Source: Pelomonas sp. Root1237 (GTDB lineage: Bacteria > Pseudomonadota > Gammaproteobacteria > Burkholderiales > Burkholderiaceae_C). From it: a DNA stretch of 64,000 bases. The DNA is taken from NCBI RefSeq assembly GCF_001425055.1, contig NZ_LMDK01000018.1, positions 124,001 to 188,000 of the forward strand. The letters are read 5' to 3'. The position numbers and the translations under genes are program-made. Positions within the stretch are counted from its first letter, which is position 1; each line of letters begins with the position of its first letter. Below, one piece after another: positions 1-10,623 of the stretch. The notes under the pieces are model-generated. The model had not been told where the DNA came from and ran no database searches. It was given only the letters and a program-made list of their open reading frames with translations.

Positions 1-1
1 C

Positions 2-340
2 ATCGAGGAGGCCGGCCCGCGGGCCAAGGGCACGCTGGGCTTCGAGTACGCCCAGGGCGCCTGGACGGGTGAGGCCAAGATCATCCACTTCGGCAAGCAG
101 ACGCAGGGCGCTTTCACCGAAGGCATGACGCTGAACTACAAGCCCAAGACCTCGATGGACCTGGGCGCCACCTGGCAGGCCACGCCGGCGCTGAAGCTCA
201 GCATCGGTGGCAACAACGTCTTCAACGTGAAGCCGTCGCGCCAGGACCCGTTCGAGACCGACAACGGCTTCTACTACGACAGCGTGCAGTTCGGCCTGAA
301 TGGCGCGTCCTACTACGCGCGGGCCTACTACCGCTTCTGA
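2..340 (+). CDS. TonB-dependent outer-membrane receptor, C-terminal fragment
   Basis: Only the last 112 codons are inside the window; the reading frame is open to the left edge. The visible part looks like the final strands of a 22-stranded barrel: alternating hydrophobic and polar residues, a GGNNVFNVKPSRQDPF turn as in TonB-dependent receptors, and a C-terminal YYRF ending in the Phe that the Bam machinery recognises. The family imports siderophores, cobalamin or glycans using TonB energy. The substrate cannot be judged without the plug domain. Confidence 0.8.
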   Translation: MEEAGPRAKGTLGFEYAQGAWTGEAKIIHFGKQTQGAFTEGMTLNYKPKTSMDLGATWQATPALKLSIGGNNVFNVKPSRQDPFETDNGFYYDSVQFGLNGASYYARAYYRF

Positions 341-364
341 GTCGCTCGCTGACAATCCGGGCGG

Positions 365-967
365 ATGGACCACAGCTTCCTCTCCGCCCTGATCCTGCTG
401 CTGCTGGTGCTCGACCCGCTCGGCAGCCTGCCCGTGTTCATTCCCATCATGCGTGCGGTGCCCAAGGAGCGCCGCACGCGGGTGGCGTTGCGCGAGGTGG
501 GCATCGCCTTCTGCGTGCTGTTTGCCTTCATGTTCCTGGGCGAGGGCTTCCTGCGCGTGATGCACCTGTCGGAGCGCTCGCTCGAGGTGGCTGGCGGCGT
601 GATTCTGGTGATCATCGCCATCCGCATGATCTTCGGCAGCTCGGGCGAATCGGCCTATGGCCTGGAGCCCGGCAAGGAGCCGCTGATCTTTCCGCTGGCC
701 GTGCCGCTGCTGGCTGGGCCATCGGCCATGGCCACGGTCTTGCTGCTGGCTTCCCGCCAGCCTGACCGCATTTACGAGTGGATTGGTGCGCTCAGCGCGG
801 CCCTGCTGGTCTCAGGCCTGGTGCTCGTGCTGGCGGACCGCATCCGCAAGCTGCTCGGCGACTCGGTGGTCTCGGCCATCGAGAAGCTGATGGGCCTGGT
901 GCTGACCGCGATCGCGGTCGAGATGGTGCTGGCCGGCCTGAAGCGCTACTTCGTCGGCGGTTTGTAG
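365..967 (+). CDS. MarC family inner-membrane protein
   Basis: This 200-residue protein is almost entirely hydrophobic, with about six predicted membrane segments. The LDPLGSLPVFIP stretch near residue 17 and the LAGPSAMATVLLL stretch near residue 118 are typical of MarC/YhgN proteins. The usual family length is about 200 to 215 residues, so the gene is complete. Despite the name, a role of MarC in multiple antibiotic resistance has been withdrawn, and its transport function is unknown. The start lies 25 bases after the receptor stop. Confidence 0.85.
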   Translation: MDHSFLSALILLLLVLDPLGSLPVFIPIMRAVPKERRTRVALREVGIAFCVLFAFMFLGEGFLRVMHLSERSLEVAGGVILVIIAIRMIFGSSGESAYGLEPGKEPLIFPLAVPLLAGPSAMATVLLLASRQPDRIYEWIGALSAALLVSGLVLVLADRIRKLLGDSVVSAIEKLMGLVLTAIAVEMVLAGLKRYFVGGL

Positions 968-991
968 TCCTTGGTCGGCCAGCGGCCGGCC

Positions 992-1141
992 TTACTTGTT
1001 CTTGAGCTTGGCTTCCTTGCCCTTGGGCAGCACGGCCGTCATCGGTGGCACCGGGCGATCCGAGCCCGCCGCCTTGCCGGGGCCCGTGTCCTTCTTGGGT
1101 TTCTTCGTCATCTTGTTGCCGCGTTGTTCGGTGTTGGCCAT
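992..1141 (-). CDS. Small basic protein of unknown function (49 aa)
   Basis: A 49-codon frame starts with ATG behind a strong GGAGGA ribosome binding site and ends TAA. The product is Lys/Pro-rich: it opens MANTEQRGNKMTKKPKK and ends GKEAKLKNK. No domain is recognised. Low-complexity basic proteins of this size recur in Burkholderiales. It sits between two genes of opposite direction and looks monocistronic. Confidence 0.6.
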   Translation of the reverse strand: MANTEQRGNKMTKKPKKDTGPGKAAGSDRPVPPMTAVLPKGKEAKLKNK

Positions 1142-1176
1142 AGGTCCTCCGTGCAGAGTGATTGCGAGAAACCGAA

Positions 1177-1728
1177 CTATGCCTCAGCGTCGTAGCGTGT
1201 TTTAGCTGGGCTGGCCGCCCATTGCGCCGCGGTGATGTCGTAGCGCCTGCAATCCATGTCATACCAGCGGCCGTTGCCGGTGAAGGTCATGCCCAGGCGC
1301 TCCATGACGGTGGAGGAGGGCGTGTTCTCGGGCTGGCAGACGGCGCAGATCAACTCCGGCTTGAGCGTCTTGAACGCCCAGCCGACCATGTGGCGGGCTG
1401 CTTCGCTGGCATAGCCCACGCCCCAGGCATCCTGGCGCAGCCGCCAGCCGGTCTCCAGCGGCCCCGCCGGGTCGCGGTTCAAGTGCTGGATGCAGCCGGT
1501 GCCGATCAGGTCGCCGTTGTCCTGGCGGATGAAACCCCACCAGGAATAGCCGAACTCGGCCCAGCGGGCCTTCACGCGGTCGATCATGGACTGCGTGTCT
1601 TCCGGCGTGTCAGGCCGGCCGGTGATGTAGCGCATGACGACGGGGTCGCTGTTCAGGCGGTACAGGGCCTCGAAATGGCTGTCGTTCAGCGGCTCAAGGC
1701 GCAGCCGAGGGGTCACGAGAAGGGTCAT
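1177..1728 (-). CDS. GNAT family N-acetyltransferase (RimJ/RimL type)
   Basis: The 183-residue protein has the RimJ/RimL-type layout: an N-terminal TPRLRLEPLNDSHFEALYRL segment, a central beta strand GTGCIQHLN, and an acetyl-CoA binding part near WGVGYASEAARHMVGWAF. The tail has the ENTPSSTVMERLGMTF pattern that closes the fold. Such enzymes acetylate protein N-termini or small amines from acetyl-CoA in the cytoplasm. The substrate is not predictable. It is transcribed away from isocitrate lyase. Confidence 0.85.
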   Translation of the reverse strand: MTLLVTPRLRLEPLNDSHFEALYRLNSDPVVMRYITGRPDTPEDTQSMIDRVKARWAEFGYSWWGFIRQDNGDLIGTGCIQHLNRDPAGPLETGWRLRQDAWGVGYASEAARHMVGWAFKTLKPELICAVCQPENTPSSTVMERLGMTFTGNGRWYDMDCRRYDITAAQWAASPAKTRYDAEA

Positions 1729-1781
1729 GGCACGCAGCCTGAGTGGGTCATGGTTGGACGCATTGTGAAGCGGTGCGTTCT

Positions 1782-1811
1782 CACGATTCGAAAGTCACTT
1801 TTCAAATCGTG
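1782..1811. promoter_or_regulatory. Inverted repeat in the isocitrate lyase upstream region
   Basis: The arms CACGATTCGAAAG (1782-1794) and TTTTCAAATCGTG (1799-1811) are complementary at 11 of 13 positions. The same core, GATTTGAAAA, occurs a third time at 1869-1878. The whole 1750-2000 region is unusually AT-rich for this genome. A possible promoter follows (ATGACA at 1904, TATAAG at 1925, 15-base spacer). I infer an operator for a glyoxylate-shunt regulator; the protein that binds is unknown. Confidence 0.4.
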
Positions 1812-2006
1812 AAAAGCAACCATGGTGCGCTGCCGCAATATTTCTCATTATGGTGAATGGCATTTCTTGATTTGAAAAATAAAACATAAGCCATTGTTTT
1901 TAAATGACAAAGTTTTTCGTCTTATATAAGACTAGCGGCTTCACAAGGCCAGGTCCAAGGCCTAGTCTTGCACCATCGGTTTTCGATGTTCAGCAAGGAG
2001 CTTTTC

Positions 2007-3305
<1,299 letters not shown>

Positions 3306-3334
3306 ATCAGTCGGCTTCAACTCCTGACTTTTGT

Positions 3335-3358
3335 GGCCCGCTTCGGCGGGCCTTTTTT
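3335..3358 (+). terminator. Rho-independent terminator of aceA
   Basis: A 7-bp perfect stem, GGCCCGC with GCGGGCC, closes a TTCG tetraloop and is followed by six T residues. It begins 30 bases after the aceA stop codon. Confidence 0.93.
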
Positions 3359-3423
3359 ATGGCGTTGTGAGTGTTTGCCCGGTCGTCACGGTCGTGTCAT
3401 ATTCATGTCAAACACTCGTGGCC

Positions 3424-4284
3424 ATGAACAACACAACGACAACAAAGTTCAGCCTCGCAAATCGCCTGAGCGCCTGGGTCGGCCAGCGACGCGAGACCCG
3501 TTTCCAGCAGGCGCTGCGCCGCCAGTGCCCGCCGGCCACGCTGGCCGCCGAGCAGATCCAGCCCGCGGTTCGCGAGGCCTGGATGCGGCAAGCCCCCGAT
3601 GACTTTCCCGGCCTTGCCGTCGATGACGCGGCCTGGTTGCGCTGCTCCACAGGCCTGGCCCAGTTCTTCGAGGCCTGCCGGCTGCAGCAGGCTCAGGGCC
3701 CGTGTGCCTTGCCCAGCAAGGCGGCGGATTCGGTGTGGCATGTCTGGCTGCAAACGGATGCTGGCGGGCTGGCTGCCTGGCAGCAACGCTACTTCGGCCA
3801 GTTCGTCGAACACCGCGAAGCCGAGGCGCTGGGCGCGCCCCTGGATGAATGCCTGGCCCGCACCTGGGCCGGCGCCTGTCGCAGCGAAGGGCGCAGCCTG
3901 ATCGCGCAGCGGCTGCCCTTCCTGTTCGCGCTCGACGGCCTGATGCGCCTGCCCACCGGCTGGGCCTATGGTCATGAGCGCGGTGTGCTGGTGCATCGCC
4001 AGATCGATGGCTTTGGTCAGCTCAGCGGCAGCTCGACGACCCATGCCGCTCTCGGTGCTGCCGGGTTGGCGGGCCTGGGGCTGCTCAGTGCCGCAGAGGC
4101 CCAGGCGATGCAGCGCCGCCGTGATGACAGCGGTAGCGGCGATGGCGGCTTCAACTGGGGCTACAGCTTCAGCGATGGCGGCAGCAGCGACTGTGGCAGC
4201 AGCGATGGCGGTGGAGCCAGCTGTGACGGCGGTGGCGGCAGCAGCTGCGGCGGCTCGGGCTGCGGAGGCGGCGGGGGCAGTTAG
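3424..4284 (+). CDS. Unknown protein with GRDP-like WHxxL segment and Gly/Ser/Cys tail
   Basis: The 286-residue product has no signal peptide. Residues 100-125 read [15 protein letters not shown] then WQQRYFG, which resembles the EVWHxHL...YFG pattern of the glycine-rich domain-containing (GRDP-like) proteins. A hydrophobic Ala/Leu/Gly-rich stretch at 207-222 may be a membrane segment. Residues 235-286 are low complexity, almost only Gly, Ser, Asp and six Cys. ATG 3424 is used because upstream codons run into the aceA terminator. The 3' end overlaps the convergent chemotaxis gene by three bases. Confidence 0.7.
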   Translation: MNNTTTTKFSLANRLSAWVGQRRETRFQQALRRQCPPATLAAEQIQPAVREAWMRQAPDDFPGLAVDDAAWLRCSTGLAQFFEACRLQQAQGPCALPSKAADSVWHVWLQTDAGGLAAWQQRYFGQFVEHREAEALGAPLDECLARTWAGACRSEGRSLIAQRLPFLFALDGLMRLPTGWAYGHERGVLVHRQIDGFGQLSGSSTTHAALGAAGLAGLGLLSAAEAQAMQRRRDDSGSGDGGFNWGYSFSDGGSSDCGSSDGGGASCDGGGGSSCGGSGCGGGGGS

Positions 4285-5831
4285 CGCCGCGCGACCTGGA
4301 AGGTCCCGACCGCGCCGTTCAGCGTCGTCGCCTGTTCGCGCAGGCTCTCGGCCGCGGCGGTCGACTCCTCCACCAGGGCGGCGTTCTGCTGCGTGACCTG
4401 GTCGAGCTGGGCGATCGCGATATTGACCTGGGCGATGCCGTCGGACTGCTCGGCCGTGGCGGTCGTGATCTCGCCCATGATGTCCTTGACGCGTTGCACG
4501 GCGCCAACGAGTTCGCCCATCGTCTTGCCCGCCTCGGCCACCAGCCGCGAGCCCGCTTCCACGCGCTCGACACTGCTGCCGATCAGGCTCTTGATCTCCT
4601 TGGCCGCATCCGCCGAGCGGCCGGCCAGCGAGCGCACTTCGCTGGCGACAACCGCAAAGCCGCGCCCCTGTTCACCGGCTCGCGCCGCCTCGACGGCGGC
4701 ATTCAGCGCCAGGATGTTGGTCTGGAAGGCGATGCCATCAATGACGCTGATGATGTCGGCGATCTTGCGCGAGCTGGCATTGATCTCGTCCATGGTGTGC
4801 ACGACCTGGCCGACCACCTCGCCGCCCCGCTGAGCCACGTTGGCGGCCGAGACCGCCAGCGTGTTCGCCTGGCCGGCTGACGCCGCCGACTGCTGCACCG
4901 TGCCGGTCAGCTCCTCCATCGCACTGGCCGTCTGCTCCAGGCTGGAGGCCGCCTTTTCGGTGCGAGCGCTCAGGTCCTGGTTGCCACTGGCGATCTCGGC
5001 CGACGCAGTGCCAATGGATTCGGCCGAATCGCGGATGCTGCCAATCGTCTGCGCCAGCGTTTCGCGCATGCGGCGCAGCGTCGTCTGCAGCTTGCCGATT
5101 TCGTCGGAGCGCGCAATCTGCCCCGCGCCCGAGCGCATCAGGTTGCCGTCCGCCACGCGCTCGGCCAATTCGTTGGCTGCCGCCAGCGGCAGCGTGATGC
5201 TGCGCGTGATGGTCCAGGCCGCGGCCACGCCCAGGCCCAGCATGGCGAGGCCGAAACCCAGCAGCAGCAGGCGGCCGTTGCTGTTGGCGGCGTCGATGCC
5301 GGCCGCGGTCTGGTCGATGGCCTTGCGCTGGTAGTCCAGGAAGTCCTGCATCTTGGCCAGATACACCTTGGAGCCGGGCACGAAGACATCGGTCAGCAGC
5401 TTGTCGGCCGCCTCGGCCTGGCCGTCCTTCTTGAGCTTGACGATCGTGTCGCGCGAGTCGATGTAGATCTTGCGTGCCTTGCCGACTTCATCGAACAGCG
5501 TCTGCTCCTCGGGCGAGCGGATCAGCGCTTTCAGCTTGTCCTGCATCTCGCTGGACGACTTGGTGGACTGCGCCTGATCCTCCTTGAACAGCTCGACCAG
5601 CGAAGCGTCGGAGCTCTTGGCGATGGCCATGGTGCGGCGTACGCCCGAGTTGATGTTGCGGTTCCAGTCCGCAATCAGCCTCTCCTTGGTCAGCGGCTCG
5701 TCCATCATCTGACGCGTCGCCGCGGCCGTCGAGGCCAGCCGCCAGGACGCCAGCGCAATCACGCAGGCGGCCAATGCCAGCACCAGGGCGAAGCCGGCGG
5801 CCAGGCGCTTGCCGATGGATAGCTTGTTCAT
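4281..5831 (-). CDS. Methyl-accepting chemotaxis protein
   Basis: A 516-residue transmembrane receptor. Residues about 10-32 form the first membrane helix, a four-helix-bundle ligand domain covers about 33-190, and a second helix lies near 188-212. HAMP and the cytoplasmic signalling domain follow. The hairpin tip has the conserved segments [20 protein letters not shown] and [20 protein letters not shown]. The C-terminus, GTFQVARR, lacks the CheR/CheB-tethering pentapeptide. It signals through CheW/CheA to the flagellar motor. No che genes are adjacent, so it is an orphan receptor. Confidence 0.95.
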   Translation of the reverse strand: MNKLSIGKRLAAGFALVLALAACVIALASWRLASTAAATRQMMDEPLTKERLIADWNRNINSGVRRTMAIAKSSDASLVELFKEDQAQSTKSSSEMQDKLKALIRSPEEQTLFDEVGKARKIYIDSRDTIVKLKKDGQAEAADKLLTDVFVPGSKVYLAKMQDFLDYQRKAIDQTAAGIDAANSNGRLLLLGFGLAMLGLGVAAAWTITRSITLPLAAANELAERVADGNLMRSGAGQIARSDEIGKLQTTLRRMRETLAQTIGSIRDSAESIGTASAEIASGNQDLSARTEKAASSLEQTASAMEELTGTVQQSAASAGQANTLAVSAANVAQRGGEVVGQVVHTMDEINASSRKIADIISVIDGIAFQTNILALNAAVEAARAGEQGRGFAVVASEVRSLAGRSADAAKEIKSLIGSSVERVEAGSRLVAEAGKTMGELVGAVQRVKDIMGEITTATAEQSDGIAQVNIAIAQLDQVTQQNAALVEESTAAAESLREQATTLNGAVGTFQVARR

Positions 5832-5959
5832 GATGTCTCCTGTCTTTTCGTCTCGACGCCGCGCCTGCGCGCGGGCAACGAAGCATGCTAGTGCGGCGTT
5901 ACAAGCCGTGTCGACCGCAAACTGGGACTTCGGTCACGCTGTCGCGATGAAAACGATGA

Positions 5960-7099
5960 TCAACGCGATGCTGCCAGCAGCGCCCGGTATTCCTCGGCGC
6001 TCGCAATGCGCGGGTTGGTCTTGTGGCAGTGATCGACCAGGGCGCGTTCGATGATGCGGTCGTCCAGCTCGGGGCCGACCTCCATGGCCGCCAGCCCGCT
6101 GGGCAAGCCCAGGCGGGCATTCAATGCGCTGATCGCGCCGGCCACCGCATCGGCGTCGCTGCCGGCCAGCCCCATGGCCTGCGCCAGCCGTTCGATGCGC
6201 CGCTCGCGCCGCACGCTGTCGGCCTCGGCATTGAAGCGGATCATGGCTGGCAGGAAGACCGCGTTCAGCGTGCCGTGGTGCAGGCGCGGGTTCAGGCCAC
6301 CGAGCGCATGGCTCAGCGAGTGCACGGCGCCCAGGCCCTTCTGGAAAGCCATCGCACCATGCACGCTGGCGCACATCATGTCCATGCGCGCGTCCCGGTC
6401 CTGGCCGTCGCGCGTGGCCCGTTCAATGGATTGCCAGCCCCGGCGCAGGCCTTCCAGCGCGATGCCGTCGGCCGGCGGGTTGAAGGCCGGCGCGAGGAAG
6501 GTCTCGATGCAATGGGCGATGGCGTCCATGCCGGTGGCGGCCGTCAGGCCAGGCGGCAGCTTCAGCGTCAGCGCCGGGTCGCAGATGGCCGCCTTGGGCA
6601 GCAGTTCCCAGTTGTGGAAGCCCAGCTTGCGGCCGTCGTCCACGATGATGATGGCGCCGCGGGCCACCTCGCTACCAGTGCCCGCCGTCGTCGGCACGGC
6701 GATCAGCGGCAGCACCTTGGGGCTGATGCGCCCGGCGCCGCCTTCGATGGTCGCGTAATGCGTCAGCGGGCCCTCGTGCGTGGCGGCGATGGCCACGCCC
6801 TTGGCCAAGTCCATGCTGGAGCCGCCGCCGATGGCGATCAGGCCGTCGCAATCGAACTCCCGGGCCATCTGTACCGCCAGCCGCACGGCCGCCTCGGTCG
6901 GGTTGGCGGGGGTGCGGTCGAAGACGGGGGGCTTGGCGTCGAAGGCCGCCAGCGCCTCGTCCAGCACGCCGGCTGCGCGCACGCCAGCGTCGGTGACGAC
7001 GAGCGGGCGGCGGATGCCGATGCGCTCGCACTCGGCCGGCAGCAGGCGGCTGGCGCCGAACTCGAGCTCGATGCGGGTCAGGTAGAGGATCTGGGCCAC
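5960..7099 (-). CDS. Iron-containing alcohol dehydrogenase
   Basis: This 379-residue cytoplasmic enzyme belongs to the group III metal-dependent alcohol dehydrogenases (FucO, 4-hydroxybutyrate dehydrogenase). The dinucleotide-binding part shows [10 protein letters not shown] at 91-100 and TTAGTGSE near 137. Metal ligands by family spacing are D192, H196, H260 and H274. It should interconvert an alcohol and its aldehyde or ketone with NAD(P)H. The exact substrate is not evident. It is divergent from the carboxypeptidase at 7158. Confidence 0.88.
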   Translation of the reverse strand: MAQILYLTRIELEFGASRLLPAECERIGIRRPLVVTDAGVRAAGVLDEALAAFDAKPPVFDRTPANPTEAAVRLAVQMAREFDCDGLIAIGGGSSMDLAKGVAIAATHEGPLTHYATIEGGAGRISPKVLPLIAVPTTAGTGSEVARGAIIIVDDGRKLGFHNWELLPKAAICDPALTLKLPPGLTAATGMDAIAHCIETFLAPAFNPPADGIALEGLRRGWQSIERATRDGQDRDARMDMMCASVHGAMAFQKGLGAVHSLSHALGGLNPRLHHGTLNAVFLPAMIRFNAEADSVRRERRIERLAQAMGLAGSDADAVAGAISALNARLGLPSGLAAMEVGPELDDRIIERALVDHCHKTNPRIASAEEYRALLAASR

Positions 7100-7157
7100 G
7101 GCGCACTCCCTGCAATGTCTTTGCGCATCCTAGTCCGGCGTGTCTAGACTCGCCGTC

Positions 7158-8852
7158 ATGCGCGCGACTTCACTGCCCCTGCTGCTCCTGGTCCTGCTCG
7201 CGGCCTGCGGGGGCGGAGGAGGGGGCTCGACCCCAACGCCGACGCCGCCGGTCGACAACCAGCCGGGGCTGACCGACACGACGGTCTATTCCTCGGCGGC
7301 CGATGCTTCGCTGTCGGGCGCCGTCGAGGCCGCCGCGGTCAGCACCCAGACGCTCACGGCCAACGGCCAGACGCTGAGCTACACCGCCACCGCCGGCCAC
7401 CTGATCGCGCGCGACGCCACTGGCGCCGCCGAAGCCTCGGTCTTCTACGTCGCCTACACGCTGCCCGGTGCCGATGTGGCGACCCGCCCCGTCACCTTCT
7501 TCTACAACGGCGGCCCGGGCTCGGCCTCGGTCTGGCTGCAGCTGGGCAGCTTCGGTCCCAAGCGCCTCGTGGCCAACGCACCCGACACGACGGCGGCGCG
7601 GCCTTTCCCGATGATCGACAACGCCGAGCATCTGCTGGGCCAGACCGATCTCGTCTTCATCAACGCGGTCGGCAGCGGCTATTCCCAGGCCATCGCGCCC
7701 TTCACCAACCGCAACTTCTGGGGCGTGGACGCCGACGCCGCGCTGTTCCGCGACGCCATCCAGCGCTACCTGGCTGCCAACAACCGCGCCGCCTCGCCCA
7801 AATACCTCTACGGCGAAAGCTACGGCGGCCCGCGTACGGCCGTGCTTGCGCGCCAGTTGCAGGAGGCCGGCGTCATGCTTGACGGGCTGGTGCTGCAGTC
7901 CCCGGCGATGGACTACAACAGCAATTGCGGCATCACGAACGGGCAGGGCTGCGGCGGCTATCTGCCGAGCTTTGCCGCCGTTGGCGCCTTCCACCGCCTC
8001 ACCCAACCGGTGCCGGCCGATCTCAATACCTGGGCGGCGCAAGCGCGTGTCTATGCCGACCAGGTTTACGCGCCGGCGCTGCAGGCTTGGCTGGCCAATG
8101 CGCCGACACCGTCGATCTGGCAGCCTCTGGCCGACCTGACCGGTCTGCCCGCGGCGCAATGGCAGACCAGCCTGAACGTGTCGGCCGACAACTTCCGCAT
8201 CTGGCTGATCTCCGGCCAGCAGCTCGGCCGCTACGACGGCCGCATGAAGGCGGCCATTGGCAGCCAGCTCGCTTCCGAGGGCGATGTGTCCAGCACCTGG
8301 ATCGGCAGCAGCTTCGCCACGGGCATCGCCACCCATCTGCGCGACCAGCTCGGCTACCGCAACAGCTCCACCTATGTCGTGCTGAGCAATGCCATCAACT
8401 TCTGGAACTTCAGCCACGCCGGCCGGCCCTTGCCGGACACCTTGCCCGACCTTTCGGTGGCCCTGGCCCAGAACGCCCGCCTGCGCGTGCTCGCCGTCAG
8501 CGGCTATCACGACCTGGCCACGCCCTTTCACCTGACCGAGACCGACCTGGCGCGCGTCGATGCCAGCCGCGTGAAAGTCCGCAACTATGCCGGCGGCCAC
8601 ATGAGCTATCTCGACGACGCGACCCGGGTCGCTCAGCTCGCCGACCTCAAGGCCTTCTACGCGAACACGCTGGCCCTGCGTGCGGCCGCCGACCTCGAAC
8701 CCGAACGGCGAGCGTTGCAGGCGCGGCCCTTCGTGATGGTGGATCGCGCCGGTACGCCGCAGCAGCCGGGCAGCGTGGCGCCAACGAGCGAGAACGCCTT
8801 CCAAGCCCCGCTGCGCGACCCCTGGGTGCCGCCGACAATGCGGGCCCGATGA
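7158..8852 (+). CDS. Serine carboxypeptidase-like (S10) lipoprotein
   Basis: The 564-residue product begins MRATSLPLLLLVLLAACGG, a lipoprotein signal with a lipobox ending at Cys17, followed by a Gly/Pro/Thr linker. The alpha/beta-hydrolase nucleophile is Ser221 in GESYGG. The oxyanion region is NGGPGSAS. The Asp and His of the triad are probably in SGYHDLATPF and YAGGHMSYLD near the C-terminus. S10 enzymes remove C-terminal residues at acid pH; a periplasmic role is inferred from the lipobox. The stop overlaps the next ATG. Confidence 0.85.
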   Translation: MRATSLPLLLLVLLAACGGGGGGSTPTPTPPVDNQPGLTDTTVYSSAADASLSGAVEAAAVSTQTLTANGQTLSYTATAGHLIARDATGAAEASVFYVAYTLPGADVATRPVTFFYNGGPGSASVWLQLGSFGPKRLVANAPDTTAARPFPMIDNAEHLLGQTDLVFINAVGSGYSQAIAPFTNRNFWGVDADAALFRDAIQRYLAANNRAASPKYLYGESYGGPRTAVLARQLQEAGVMLDGLVLQSPAMDYNSNCGITNGQGCGGYLPSFAAVGAFHRLTQPVPADLNTWAAQARVYADQVYAPALQAWLANAPTPSIWQPLADLTGLPAAQWQTSLNVSADNFRIWLISGQQLGRYDGRMKAAIGSQLASEGDVSSTWIGSSFATGIATHLRDQLGYRNSSTYVVLSNAINFWNFSHAGRPLPDTLPDLSVALAQNARLRVLAVSGYHDLATPFHLTETDLARVDASRVKVRNYAGGHMSYLDDATRVAQLADLKAFYANTLALRAAADLEPERRALQARPFVMVDRAGTPQQPGSVAPTSENAFQAPLRDPWVPPTMRAR

Positions 8853-9769
8853 CGACGCCACTGACCCCACGTATGGCCGAACTGCTGACGCGCATCCAGC
8901 GCGCCAAGCGGCCGCCGTTTCACGCGCTGACGCCGCGTGAGGCCCGCTTGGCCTACCGCATGGGCGCAGAGATCCTGGACCTGCCGCGTGCGGCCCTGGC
9001 CCGCGTCGAAGATCTGGAGGTGGCTGGCCGGCCGGCACGTCTGTACGCGCCCAGCGCCGACAAGCTGCCCGTGCTGCTGTATCTGCACGGCGGCGGCTTC
9101 ACGATCGGCGACCTGGAGACGCATGACAGCCTGTGCCGCCAGCTCAGCAACCGCAGTGGCGCAGCCGTGCTGGCGCTGGACTACCGCCTCGCACCCGAGC
9201 ACCGTTTTCCGGCCGCTGTCGACGATGCCTGGGCCGCCCTGGCCTGGCTGCATGAGCAGGCGTCGGCGCTGGGCCTGGACGGCAGCCGCCTGGGCGTCGG
9301 CGGCGACAGCGCCGGCGGCACGCTGGCGGCCAGCACGGCCTTCTTCGCCCGTGAGCAGGGCCTGCCGCTGGCGCTTCAGCTTCTGATCACGCCCGGTACC
9401 GCGGCCCGGCTGAGCCATGACTCGCACCGCCGTTTTGCCGAGGGTTATCTGCTCGATGCGACGACCATCGAATGGTTCTTCAGCCACTACATCGACGCCG
9501 ACCAGCGCAGCGACTGGCGCTTCGCACCGCTGGAGGCCGAAGACCATGCCGATCTCGCGCCCGCCGCCGTGCTGCTGGCCGAGGCCGACCCTCTGGTGGA
9601 CGAAGGCCTGGCCTATGCCGACGTGCTGCGCGCGGCCGGCGTGCCGGTGCAGCTGGAACTCGCACGCGGCGTGACCCACGACTTCATCAAGATGGGCCGC
9701 AGCCTGCCCGAGGCCGTCGCGGCGCTGGACTTCTGCGCCGCGGCCATCAAGGAACATCTCAAGCCATGA
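8849..9769 (+). CDS. Alpha/beta hydrolase, hormone-sensitive lipase family
   Basis: The 306-residue esterase has the oxyanion motif YLHGGGFTIGD and the nucleophile GDSAGG, both diagnostic of the HSL (bacterial esterase family IV) group. The LDYRLAPEH segment between them is also characteristic. The Asp and His are in EADPLVDEG and GVTHDF. ATG 8849 overlaps the carboxypeptidase stop by four bases, indicating translational coupling. It likely hydrolyses short-chain esters in the cytoplasm. Confidence 0.9.
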   Translation: MTTPLTPRMAELLTRIQRAKRPPFHALTPREARLAYRMGAEILDLPRAALARVEDLEVAGRPARLYAPSADKLPVLLYLHGGGFTIGDLETHDSLCRQLSNRSGAAVLALDYRLAPEHRFPAAVDDAWAALAWLHEQASALGLDGSRLGVGGDSAGGTLAASTAFFAREQGLPLALQLLITPGTAARLSHDSHRRFAEGYLLDATTIEWFFSHYIDADQRSDWRFAPLEAEDHADLAPAAVLLAEADPLVDEGLAYADVLRAAGVPVQLELARGVTHDFIKMGRSLPEAVAALDFCAAAIKEHLKP

Positions 9770-10623
9770 AACGCCAGGACTTCCGCTTCTTCGAACCGCT
9801 GCGCGTGCGCTGGGCCGAGATCGACGCCCAGGGCATCGTCTTCAACGGCCACTACCTGACCTATATGGACACGGCCATCAGCGGCTATTGGCGAGCCCTG
9901 GCGCTGCCCTATGCCGACACGATGAAGATGCTGGGTGGCGACCTCTTCGTGCGCCGCGCGGCGCTGGACTACCTCGCCTCGGCCCGCTATGACGACCGCC
10001 TGGACATCGGCGTGCGCTGCCGCGAGTTCGGCAACAGCTCGATGAAGGTCGACGGCGCCTTCTTCCGTGGCGACCAGTTGCTGGTGCAGGCCGACATGAT
10101 CTACGTCTTCGCCGACCCGGTCGCGCAGACGCCGCAGCGCCTGCCCGAGGCGCTGCGCGACGTCATCCATGGCTTCGAGGCCGGCCAGAGCGTCGTCGAC
10201 GTCAGCGTCGGCGCATGGAGCGAGCATGGCGAAGCCGCCGGCGCCATCCGTCGCGAGGTCTTCATCGAGGAGCAGGGCATCCCGGCCGACATGGAATGGG
10301 ACGCCGCCGACGCGAGCTGCCTGCATGCGCTGGCGCGCAACCGCTTCGGCATTCCGCTGGCCACCGGCCGCATGCTGGAGCATGTGCCCGGCGTGGCCAA
10401 GATCGGCCGCATGGCCGTGCTGCGCGCCATGCGCGGCACCCAGATCGGCCGCCAGGTGCTCGACGCGTTGATGGCCGAGGCCAGAAAACAGGGCTACCGC
10501 GAGGTGCTGCTGCATGCGCAGCTGTCTGCCGAGAATTTCTATTTGCGCGCTGGCTTCCAGCGGCGGGGCCAGCCTTTCGAAGAGGCCGGGATCGGACATG
10601 TGGAGATGGTGCGCGGCCTCTAA
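9766..10623 (+). CDS. Fusion: YbgC-type acyl-CoA thioesterase + GNAT acetyltransferase
   Basis: This 285-residue protein joins two domains. Residues 1-140 are a 4HBT hotdog thioesterase with the active-site segment RVRWAEIDAQGIVFNGHYL. Residues about 145-285 are a GNAT domain like ElaA-type acetyltransferases, with REVFIEEQGIP at its start and IGRMAVLRAMRGTQIGRQVL as the acetyl-CoA binding part. ATG 9766 overlaps the upstream esterase stop by four bases. The first domain may hydrolyse acyl-CoA and the second transfer an acyl group. Similar fusions are known in Burkholderiales, but their substrates are not. Confidence 0.85.
   Translation: MKRQDFRFFEPLRVRWAEIDAQGIVFNGHYLTYMDTAISGYWRALALPYADTMKMLGGDLFVRRAALDYLASARYDDRLDIGVRCREFGNSSMKVDGAFFRGDQLLVQADMIYVFADPVAQTPQRLPEALRDVIHGFEAGQSVVDVSVGAWSEHGEAAGAIRREVFIEEQGIPADMEWDAADASCLHALARNRFGIPLATGRMLEHVPGVAKIGRMAVLRAMRGTQIGRQVLDALMAEARKQGYREVLLHAQLSAENFYLRAGFQRRGQPFEEAGIGHVEMVRGL

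Noticed and set aside
792-1262. Long minus-strand open frame opposite marC and the 49-aa gene
   Set aside because: Low-complexity Arg/Gly/Pro product, a high-GC shadow. The 49-residue frame inside the interval has a proper ribosome site and is kept instead.
3424-4284. Gly/Cys-rich tail as a bacteriocin or lanthipeptide precursor
   Set aside because: The protein is 286 residues with a folded core, and no modification or export genes are near.
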